Source of the DNA: Doryteuthis pealeii
Taxonomy: Eukaryota > Mollusca > Cephalopoda > Myopsida > Loliginidae
Assembly (NCBI GenBank): GCA_023376005.1
Contig: CM042156.1
Coordinates: forward strand, 39,949,382 to 40,013,381
Reading direction: 5' to 3'
DNA: 64,000 nucleotides
In this document: piece by piece, positions 56,096-64,000 of the stretch
Numbering within the stretch: position 1 is the stretch's first letter
How the letters are laid out: the number at the start of each line of letters is the position of its first letter
Made by a program: the position numbers and the translations under genes
The notes under the pieces: generated by a model
Seen by the model: only the letters and a program-made list of their open reading frames with translations
Told to the model about the DNA's origin: nothing
Database searches by the model: none

Positions 56096-56163
56096 TTTCA
56101 AGGGTTTACCGTCTAGTGTGAAGATGTCTCCATGTTGTTTGTAACACATGAACTCTGTACACA

Positions 56164-56196
<33 letters not shown>

Positions 56197-56675
56197 ATGT
56201 CATTTTCATTAGCCTACACCCAACACTCATTGCCGAGTCAATATCTGATCTGTAGGCAGCACGAACCAGAACTTATTGGTCGGATTATTGAATTCTATTG
56301 GTCTGCAAATCAGACTCTGTGTCCAAATGACCAGATGGTGACACGTGTCTCCAATAGACTGAGTCCACTCCCGCAAATTGTCGCCTGTACATTCACTTAC
56401 ACGAGTCGGCCACTCTCATGAACACTTTCATTGTACAAGCAAGATAAAAAAAACAACAAACCTGTCCGTGTGTTGCGCAAACTTTCTTGCTGATCCGAAT
56501 TTCCTGCCGGTGAATTTAGACTCCTGGGGAACAAATCAGAGGTAAGAAGAAAGTTTAATTAAATACTTTTTTTAATTATCTTCTTTAGACTGTGATTTCT
56601 GAATATTGATAAAGTAATTTGAACTTTGGCAATTTAGAAAAAAAAAAAAAAAAACTGCAGCTAAAAAACAACAAC

Positions 56676-56707
<32 letters not shown>

Positions 56708-56789
56708 TAAAACAAAGCAAAAGAAATATCATTGTGTAAAATTAAATTAGATTAGTGAAATAGATCACTAATTAGGACTCAGTCTATTG
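56096..56789. other. (ATCT)n run and unassigned sequence
   Basis: A tetranucleotide run at about 56164-56196 is followed by TAATGTCATTTTCATTAGCC, which resembles 55388-55408. 56640-56720 is A-rich with CAAAA units. Confidence 0.5.
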
Positions 56790-56970
56790 TAGTTGTGACC
56801 ACCCCAAGCGGAGCTAACAGGTTTTAATTTAGAGTTTTCTTTCTCCTAGACTGGTTGCCTAACCAAGTCTAAAAAGCCCAGTCTGCCCTACTATTTACCC
56901 ATAGCTGGAGGGAGAGTAGTTGGATTCATACCTTTCCCAATGGTATTAGCGCTATGTGGATTTTTGTAAT
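56790..56970 (-). mobile_element. Family B SINE, head missing
   Basis: TTTCTTTCTCCTAGACTGG and CTACTATTTACCCATAGCTGG are the inverted body of family B. Confidence 0.7.
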
Positions 56971-56999
56971 TTAAAACAAAACCTTAATATCTCTAATAT

Positions 57000-57165
57000 T
57001 AAATGCGAATGTCAGTGTGTCACATTTTTCCAACTTTACTCTTAGAGGCCGTATCCCGACATATGATACCATTTTGAAATCAGACCAACTTCGTGAGCAA
57101 ATTAAAAACATTCTGGACTGAATTTGAACCCACAATCCTGAAATTGTGGATTGCCAGGTTTTAAT
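57000..57165. mobile_element. Repeat shared with 53780-53905
   Basis: AATGTCAGTGTGTCACATTTT, then ACATATGATACCATTTTG, then an AGCAAATTAAAAA segment are common to both. Confidence 0.6.
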
Positions 57166-57311
57166 TATTGAGATTATCTTGGGCGATTTTTGACGCGATT
57201 TTTTGCGACGAATTATTTTTGTACGATGACAATTTTTATAGCTTGGAAATAAATTTGGTAATAATAAACAAAATTAATTGAAACATCCAGCAAAAGTCAC
57301 CCATGAAATAG

Positions 57312-57360
57312 AGGTAAAATAGGAGCTAGCTTAATTGCCGCCCGATAGGGTGGCTTTTAA
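57312..57360. repeat. Short repeat with GCCGCC hairpin (second copy)
   Basis: GGAGCTAGCTTAATTGCCGCC recurs from 39117, with the stem partly mismatched here. Confidence 0.7.
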
Positions 57361-57469
57361 GCAAGTGTCTTCATAATATTAATCAGAATATCAACTCCAT
57401 TTTCATTACTGTAAAAATGAAGAATTTATCTTAATGAAACATCAATCATTATCATTAGCAAGAATATGC

Positions 57470-58010
57470 ACCCCCGGGCGCAAGTATTTAAGTTTTAATC
57501 TAATGAAATATATTAATTAGAAAAAACTAACGAAATAAGAACGTATATAAAAAAAAAGTTTACGCTTATTTTAATAATATTTTAATAATATTTTAATTGG
57601 TTTCTATATAAAATCATTCATAGGATTGATACGTTGAAGAATAAAATAATAATATTAGAGATCAATAACACCAAATAATTACTTATTAAACTCGGTTTCA
57701 TTAAAACCAGTATACAAATTAACCACACCATATATTATGTAAACCTTTATTTCTTAGTGATATATAAGACCCATATCAGGATTTTAAATGCACTAATAAC
57801 ATGGGCTGTTTTGAAGCAAATCTAACTCAGATTTTCATAGAGATCTCGTTGATAAAGAAGATTTATTCTATGTATTAATGATTTGACTGTAAATTAAATA
57901 CTCATTGACAAACTTATGCAGTTGCTGATGGTATTGTCACGTAAGCAGTGACGTAGTTTCGGTTACAGACAGTCAGGCACCGATTCTACATTATAATAAG
58001 ATGTTGCTAA
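57470..58010. repeat. ~540-bp direct repeat, copy 1
   Basis: It is collinear with 59640-60180: a CAAGTATTTAAG start, CACCATATA, ATATAA..CAGGATTTTAAATGCA, and an end at GTGACGTAGTTTCGGTTACAG. A further copy of the end is at 59560-59630. Confidence 0.75.
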
Positions 58011-58138
58011 AATTCTCGATATGTCTGCTTATATGTAACCGTAATCTAGCAAACAACGGCACACCGTAGCTTGATTTCTCTCAGAGCAATACACTTGATA
58101 TGCTCTAACGTAACCATTAAATAAAAAATACTATTAAC

Positions 58139-58139
<1 letters not shown>

Positions 58140-58170
<31 letters not shown>

Positions 58171-58375
58171 GTTGTGCTGACAGCACGGATTTCCATTAAT
58201 TTCCCCTCGCCACCCATCCCTATCGGCCATCCCTCCTGGCAGGTCTTCCTTGCGACTAACAGTATCCGCACAGAGCTGATTGGTGTAGTCATTTGCTGGT
58301 CGCCCTACACTAGTGTGTCCATATGTCGGTGTTCACAGGAGAACGTCACTTATGACTTCGTCCTATCAACAATAA
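58140..58375 (-). mobile_element. LINE 3' end with (ATC)n tail
   Basis: (ATC)n (on the minus strand GAT) at 58141-58170 is followed by GCTGACAGCACGGATTTCC and CCTGGCAGGTCTTCC, matching the 3' part of the LINE at 25683 onward. Confidence 0.75.
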
Positions 58376-58379
58376 CATA

Positions 58380-58615
58380 AAGTCGTCAGGGTGGCTTAAG
58401 TCGGTATCAGCCAGACAGCGAGGGAGTTTATCCTCTTTTCACTAGAGCTAGGCCAAGAAGATTGTTTTTGGCGTCTTATGCGGAGTGCAACACCAACCAT
58501 CAGCTTCTCACTTTACCGCACAGATCCCTGTGCTACTCATACGCTGAGTTTGGCGATGGTCGGCATCGAACCCAGAACCTTGTGGTTCCAAGTCGGACGC
58601 TCTACCGACTAAACA
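58380..58615 (-). mobile_element. tRNA-derived SINE, family A
   Basis: Near full length, from 3' end GTCGTCAGGGTGGCTTAAGTC to head GACGCTCTACCGACT. It is inserted directly beside the LINE 3' end. Confidence 0.88.
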
Positions 58616-59639
58616 TTATTACCGCGTAAAACAATAGTTAACATAGCGTTGACAAACTGAAGACAAAATAACGTACGTGTTATATAGGGACCACCAATTG
58701 ATCGATTTAGGCCATCTTGAATAAAACGGAAATAAATATTTTTAATTTTTCTGCAAGTTTCATCGTGTTAAATGTAAGGGGCGGGGGGGGGTATATTTCA
58801 CAGGGTAAAATTGGTGGTACCTAGTGTTATAATATGTGATTTACGCACTTTTAATACCAATGGCTCTTGTTGCTTAGTTGATAAAGCAGCAGGCACAGAT
58901 AGCCAGGCATTAACCGAAGGAAAGAGGAACGTGACTTCGAGACTGTCGTTTATTATTACTATAAAAAAAAAGAACAAAAAAAACCCCCAAAAAAAACCTC
59001 CCAAAAAAAAAACACTCTTCGGGCGATGTAAAGATTAATTTTTGAACGTGGGGTGGAGTTAAAAATTCAATGTCAGAGAGTTTGTACCATAAGTAATTAA
59101 AATCATCAAATTTATTAAAGGAGTAAAAAAAAAAAAAAAAAAAGACGATTTGAAATAGAAACTTAGTTCTGTCTCCCTCAAATAAAATGTTGCCCGCATC
59201 TATTGATTATTAATTAAATAATCATTTTGAATATTTAGCACATACAATTTTACACAAAATCGTAAGTGTTTATTTATTTGTAAAATTTTAGTTAACTTTT
59301 TGTTACTGAAAAAAGGGCGTGAGTAAAAAATGATTTTTAAAATTGATTACAAATTTCGCAAATAATTTTTTTCCATTTTAAGTAATAAATCTTTTTTTTT
59401 TTTTAGTTTATTTCATGGTTTATATACTTTATTTATCTAAATAAAATATAATTTATTTATTACAATGGAAAGGATTCAAACGTTGAATCATAAGGAACAG
59501 CTTTTATTTTTTTATCAAGATTAATTGTTCTTCATTATATGTATTGACGATTTTGGTAATTGTGACGTAAGCAGTGACGTTGTTTTGGTTAAAGACAAAT
59601 AGAGACCTAATCTCCATTATTAAAAGATTTTTCCTACTA
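58616..59639. other. AT-rich region with a G-run and A/C-rich stretch
   Basis: 58783-58791 is poly-G, and 58968-59015 is A-rich with CCC interruptions. 58855-58920 has a tRNA-like look (GTTGCTTAGTTGATAAAGCAG) but no B box. Confidence 0.45.
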
Positions 59640-60180
59640 GCAAAAGTATGTCCCTCTCCACTGGGCACAAGTATTTAAGATTTAATATAATTACATATAG
59701 AATTAGAAAGACTAACCAAGAATGAATATAAAATATTTCTCTTATTTTCAATGTTATTCTAACTGATTTCTAGATAAAATTATATAGAGGATTGCTTTTA
59801 ATACGGTTGAGAATAACATGATATTATTAGAAATTTATTTATTTATTAAACCCAGTTTGTTGAAATCATTATGAAAATTATTCTCACCATATACTATGTG
59901 AATCTTTATTTCTTTGAGATATATAAACACATATTTCAGGATTTTAAATGCATTAATAATATGGGCAGTTTTGCGGCAAATATAACCCACCTTGACTTTG
60001 ATAGAGTTCATGGTTAATAATAAGATGCTAATTAAGATCAAATAATGACTATTTCATTTCATAATCGTTGAGAATATGACTTAAATAACTAAGGAAATCG
60101 TGACGTCAGTGGTGACGTAGTTTCAGTTACAGACAGACAGTTACATAATCTCCATTATAATAAGATATATTCTTTAACTC
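59640..60180. repeat. ~540-bp direct repeat, copy 2
   Basis: Diverged collinear copy of 57470-58010. Confidence 0.75.
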
Positions 60181-60209
60181 GTTGTTGTAGAAATGACGAG
60201 TTGAGTAAA

Positions 60210-60212
60210 TAA

Positions 60213-60290
<78 letters not shown>
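60210..60290. repeat. (TA)n microsatellite
   Basis: A perfect TA run of about 80 bases. Confidence 0.97.
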
Positions 60291-60292
60291 CT

Positions 60293-60500
60293 TACTGGAG
60301 GCATTTGATGTGCAATGGTTATCGTCGTAGGAAATGGACATGGCGACCCGGTTTCAAATTCTGAACGAGGTTTTTGCATTTCACATAACGCTAATACCCT
60401 TGGGAAAGCTATGAATCTAATTATCCTTCCTCCACCTATAGGTAAATAGTTGGTCAGACTGGGTTCTTTAAACTTGTTATAGCAACGGGTCTCATAGAAA
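60293..60500 (+). mobile_element. Family B SINE
   Basis: Degenerate head (GTGCAATGGTTATCGTCGTAG) and body TTGGGAAAGCTATGAATC. It abuts the TA microsatellite. Confidence 0.75.
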
Positions 60501-60540
60501 AAACAGAACCTAATTTATTTATTTATTTTCCCATTAAACT

Positions 60541-60604
60541 AACCCTAAACCCTAAACCCCAACCCTAACCCAAACCTCAACCCTAACCCTAACCCTAAAC
60601 CCCC
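60541..60604. repeat. Interstitial telomere-like (CCCTAA)n tract
   Basis: About ten units of CCCTAA with variants CCCTAAA, CCCCAA and CCTCAA over 64 bases. TTAGGG is the usual animal telomere repeat. The tract is short and degenerate. Confidence 0.9.
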
Positions 60605-61007
60605 GTTAAAATTAACAGTTTTTTTCATTTGAAATAGGTGATTATTTTGCTTTTGCAGCTTTCATAATTATTCTCGATTGTGATAGAACAGATTATCAAT
60701 ATTGAACTTCTCACAAACCGGCAACGTTAGCCTTATTGCATATCGATTCACCAGCTTTAAAAGTTAACTAAATTTTTCTTAAAAATCAAATGAATATATT
60801 GACCAACAAAAGCAGTGCAGATGCGACAATATACATGTTTTTTTTTTTTTTCAGTTTTAAATTTTAAACCATATGTTTCCATGTCGAAGCCTGTTGTTGG
60901 ATTCAGTCTGACTGAGATTGATAAATAGATTATAGATATTAATCAATATAAAGATATGTAAATAAGCAAATCGATACATATATCTCTGTCTGTCTGTCAC
61001 TCTCTCT
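60605..61007. other. No gene seen
   Basis: 60660-60760 resembles 61890-61990 (the CCGGCAACGTTAGCCTTATTG string is in both), so a dispersed repeat is present. Confidence 0.5.
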
Positions 61008-61012
61008 TTCTC

Positions 61013-61095
<83 letters not shown>

Positions 61096-61096
61096 C
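61008..61096. repeat. (CT)n-(TA)n microsatellite
   Basis: A CT run at about 61016-61050 is followed by a TA run. Confidence 0.95.
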
Positions 61097-61115
61097 AGCA
61101 TTATACACTCCCATA

Positions 61116-61552
61116 TACAAGGTGTGTAAAAAAAAGTATCGAGATTGTTTGTACTTTTTGACACACCTTGTATTCTGAAAAATAACGTTCCCTTCATTAA
61201 AAACGTCCCATTCATGAATGGAAATTTTTTTTCAGAATACAAGTGTCAAAAAGTACAAAGTTTAAAGCTGTATTTACCAAGATAAATGTGAGAATGAATG
61301 GAACGTTATTTATTTTCAGAATACAAGGTGTGTCGAAAAGTACAAAGTTTTAAAGCTGTATTTACCAAGATAAATGTGAAGAATGAATGGAACGTTCTTT
61401 TTTTCAGAATACAAGGTGTGTCAAATAGTACAAAGTTTAAAGCTGTATTATCAAGATAAATGTGAAGAATGAATGGAACGTTATTTTTTCAGAATACAAG
61501 GTGTGTCAAAAAGTACAAAAATCTTGATACTTTTTTGACACACCTTGTATAT
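61116..61552. mobile_element. Mariner-like MITE with ~86-bp internal tandem units
   Basis: The outer ends ACAAGGTGTGT and ACACACCTTGT are inverted. An additional inverted end lies at 61152-61172. Four copies of a CAGAATACAAGGTGTGTC-type unit start near 61239, 61323, 61412 and 61496. Each of the first three is followed by AAAGCTGTATT and AAGATAAATGTG. Confidence 0.85.
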
Positions 61553-61587
61553 GTATAATATTGCACAGACAGATAGACAGACACACA

Positions 61588-61662
61588 GACCCCACCACAC
61601 ACACACGTGTGTGTGTGTGTGTGTTTGTGTGTATGTGTGTGTGTGTGTGTGTGTGTTTGTAT
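61588..61662. repeat. (CA)n-(GT)n palindromic microsatellite
   Basis: A CA run meets a GT run at ACACGTGT near 61606-61613, so the two can pair. Confidence 0.9.
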
Positions 61663-62035
61663 TTAAAATCGTTTATTTTAAAAAAAGTAGAAAAAGGGCA
61701 ATCAGAAAAACAAAAGCAAAAAAACCCCAAAAGCACCCCTTCCACCCCCCTTCCACCCCCTCCAAAGAAACAAAGAAAAAAAAAACAACAAAAAAACCCC
61801 AATAAAAACCCCAGAATAATTATTAATTCATTAATTTTCAATGTTATTCTAAAAATAAACTCTTCTTTTTAGAAATTGCTTGTTTTGTTGGTGGCATTTA
61901 TGATCCTTTTTGGTTGAGATAGTGTTGTTATCAGCTTTGACCCACTTCTGAACCGGCAACGTTAGCCTTATTGAAAATGAAATCACTCGCTTCAAAAGGT
62001 GATTTTTTTTGCAAAATAAGATACATATAATATGA
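61663..62035. other. No gene seen
   Basis: An A/C-rich stretch at 61720-61815 and the CCGGCAACGTTAGCC repeat near 61952. Frames here are compositional. Confidence 0.5.
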
Positions 62036-62152
62036 CACACACACACATACACACACGCACGTACATACACGCGCGCGTGCACACACACACGCGCGCGCGC
62101 GTGCGCGTGCACACACACACACACATAAATACACACACACACACATATATAA
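62036..62152. repeat. Alternating purine-pyrimidine tract (CA/CG)
   Basis: More than 100 bases of nearly uninterrupted alternation, including a CG-rich core at 62092-62108. Confidence 0.95.
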
Positions 62153-62203
62153 TCGTGATAGTATAATATTATATTGTATAATATATACATAATCATAATA
62201 ATG

Positions 62204-62204
<1 letters not shown>

Positions 62205-62244
<40 letters not shown>

Positions 62245-62268
62245 CATAAAATATATATATATATATAT
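62205..62268. repeat. (TA)n microsatellites
   Basis: Two TA runs separated by ATCATAAAA. Confidence 0.95.
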
Positions 62269-62438
62269 AATAAAGATTTTTTGGATGTTTTTTTTTAGAA
62301 GCATTGTTGGATAAAGTATATATTATTATTATATTTTTGCTTGAAGGCAATTACAATGCGTATATCGCATAAAATTCGATAATTATAGAAGATAATAATG
62401 ACAAGTGAATTTCGGTAAAGAATTATTCGGTGCGTAGA

Positions 62439-62484
62439 ACATCGTACAGACTGTTTCAACTTTATTAAGTCTCATCAGCGATGT
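62439..62484 (-). ncRNA. Hammerhead ribozyme motif (left arm, minus strand)
   Basis: Exact reverse complement of 62515-62560, so all core bases and stems are intact. Transcription from the minus strand would be needed. Confidence 0.8.
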
Positions 62485-62514
62485 ATACTATCGTTAGTAT
62501 ACTATCGTTAGTAT

Positions 62515-62560
62515 ACATCGCTGATGAGACTTAATAAAGTTGAAACAGTCTGTACGATGT
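62515..62560 (+). ncRNA. Hammerhead ribozyme motif (right arm, plus strand)
   Basis: Stem I ACATCG/CGATGT (62515-62520 with 62555-62560). The core is CTGATGA (62521-62527). Stem II is GACTT/AAGTT around AATA (62528-62541, one G-U pair). GAA (62542-62544) follows, then stem III ACA/TGT around GTC (62545-62553), with A62554 as cleavage-site base. Every invariant position is present. Confidence 0.82.
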
Positions 62561-62699
62561 TCTACACACCGAATAATTCTTTACCGAAATTCACTTATTA
62601 TTATCTTCTATAATTATCGAATTTTATGCGATATACGCATTGTAATTCCCTTCAAGCAAAAATATAAATAATATATATATATATATTTTTTTTTTGGGG

Positions 62700-62769
62700 G
62701 GGGAGAATATGTGCTTAATTGAAGTCGTACCTAATTTTTGGAAAACAGCCATATCAAACATTGTTTACT

Positions 62770-62775
<6 letters not shown>
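62700..62775. repeat. Module shared with 22640-22860
   Basis: GAATATGTGCTTAATTGAAGT and TTTACTTCTC next to a TA run occur at both hammerhead loci. Confidence 0.7.
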
Positions 62776-62820
<45 letters not shown>

Positions 62821-62976
62821 ATATATATTAAAAAAAATTTTCTGAAAAAAAATACATTTTTTCTGAGAACAAAATACATTTTTTCAGAGAAAAAAAAATC
62901 TGAGAACAAAATACATTTTGCGGACCTTCCTTTTTTTATAAAATATTGAATTTTCTCCCGTTGGAACCAGAACAAC

Positions 62977-63036
<60 letters not shown>

Positions 63037-63080
63037 GTAATCATAAGAATATATATAATATTATATAATACAATACGTAT

Positions 63081-63135
<55 letters not shown>
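62776..63135. repeat. Cluster of (TA)n and (GT)n microsatellites
   Basis: TA runs at 62776-62830, 62980-63045 and 63080-63101, then GT at 63102-63137. Between them, 62840-62920 has three TTTTCTGAGA/ACAAAATACATTTT-type units. Confidence 0.9.
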
Positions 63136-63174
63136 GCGTTATTATAATATATTATTTTGATACATAGTTGTGAC

Positions 63175-63335
63175 CCTTACTCCGGGTCAGAGTTGTCTTG
63201 TAAGTGGTGCCAACAAAGTGTTGACTCCACACTCTTTAGAGCTCCACAGGTGGAACCTCACTCCCATTGATTTAATCGTATAAGACCATCTCCCTCCCAC
63301 TAGTATGTACATACTACACCCAGGTCAAAATTGAC
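63175..63335. mobile_element. Degenerate R600-related fragment
   Basis: CTTACTCCGGGTCAGAGTTG and AGCTCCACAGGTGGAACCTC echo the R600 core. The remainder is diverged. Confidence 0.45.
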
Positions 63336-63669
63336 GTCGTCCTCCCGAGTTTTGTAATTTTAATTTCAGTCAGCGAAACATACACAATGCTAAAAATGCC
63401 TAAATATTGATTTCTACTGGTATGATTGATTTTTTAAGATATATTAATTTATAATCGATCCTGAATTTTCTGTTGATGGCGGTATTTGTGTAAATTGATC
63501 TTTCGATGACAGACAGTCAGATTCACTTGAGCGGCATGATCGATCACAGATGCTACAACATTTGACATTTTACCGAATCAGGTTACCATCCGAAACTCGT
63601 TTTCATTTTCATGGCGGCTAAAACCGCCAATTTATAGATCATTCAATGCCAAAATTTAATTCATTTGTA
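63336..63669. other. No recognised feature
   Basis: Ordinary AT-rich sequence. Confidence 0.4.
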
Positions 63670-63870
63670 AACGTTTCATCATCATCATCATCATCAGGTT
63701 GCTCTGACAGCGCGGATTCCCTTAACCCACTCTCTCCACCTCTCTCTCTCTCTCTCTCTCTCTCTCGCTCTCTCTCTCTCGCCCTCTCGGTCTCTCTCGT
63801 CACACGTCCCAGTCGGCCAACGCTCCTGGCAGGTCCTCCGCGCTGCATTCAGAATCCGCACAGAGATGAT
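63670..63870 (-). mobile_element. LINE 3' end interrupted by (CT)n
   Basis: (ATC)n at 63679-63697 is followed by GCTCTGACAGCGCGGATTCC, a CT-rich run (63738-63800), then CCTGGCAGGTCCTCCGCGCTG. It is the same family as 58140-58375. Confidence 0.75.
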
Positions 63871-63909
63871 TGATAAAAACAAGCTAAAACAGAGCTATTT
63901 CTCTGAATT

Positions 63910-64000
63910 TTTGAGATGAGGCTTGATAATTAGTATTATTTGGATTATTCAGACTATTGTCCTCATCTCTATTGTTATCTGTACAACGTTTCGGCTAATG
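63910..64000 (+). repeat. Dispersed repeat with CGTTTCGG motif, cut by window end
   Basis: GATGAGGCTTGATAATTAGT through TACAACGTTTCGG matches 55050-55135. Confidence 0.6.

Larger units (their letters stand above)
62337..62659. repeat. ~150-bp inverted repeat with 22-base centre
   Basis: Arms 62337-62488 and 62511-62659 differ by two substitutions and one 3-base indel. The centre is a 14-base unit (TATCGTTAGTATAC) repeated twice. Confidence 0.96.

Noticed and set aside
61545..61872. Open frames across the CA/GT and A/C-rich tract
   Set aside because: They are driven by microsatellite and homopolymer composition and occur on both strands.

Overview
This window is eukaryotic genomic DNA: AT-rich and dominated by repeats, with short exons bounded by GT/AG introns, tRNA-derived SINEs, MITEs, long microsatellites and a 100-base N gap. 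The repertoire and the invertebrate-type METTL24-like gene suggest a spiralian animal, most likely a mollusc and possibly a cephalopod. That guess rests on overall character, not on a diagnostic gene.

One gene can be assembled completely by eye. It is a METTL24-like (Methyltransf_22 family) type II membrane protein on the minus strand, with six coding exons between 50765 and 35750. All junctions are GT/AG, all phases match, and the total is 849 bases, or 282 residues plus stop. A second gene contributes one convincing terminal exon on the minus strand (18817 to 18177) of a protein I do not recognise. Other coding remnants belong to transposons: an RTE-like LINE reverse transcriptase (25683-26985), an internally deleted mariner (22950-23840) and a mariner helix-turn-helix fossil (38809-39043).

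Layout. 1-8900 is an inverted, diverged copy of 40002-48801. Homology runs right up to the N gap at 8901-9000, so this is either an inverted duplication or an unpurged haplotig scaffolded in reverse. 9001-17700 holds SINEs, a dispersed ~600-bp family and a 1.4-kb satellite with a 30-bp unit. 17700-20460 holds the unknown exon and a ~1.5-kb foldback element flanked by a 73-bp duplication that includes the splice acceptor. 21400-22900 and 62300-62800 hold hammerhead ribozyme motifs, two of the sites arranged as long, nearly perfect inverted repeats with one hammerhead on each strand. 22950-35500 is transposon-rich, including two MITEs with exact 8-bp target duplications. 35750-50765 is the METTL24-like gene, whose first two introns contain the right arm of the inverted duplication. 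49170-64000 is AT-rich intergenic DNA with large foldbacks, LINE and SINE pieces, a short telomere-like tract and many microsatellites.

The strongest candidates for further study are the hammerhead palindromes. In one of them the only mismatch between two 119-bp arms falls on a base needed for ribozyme cleavage.
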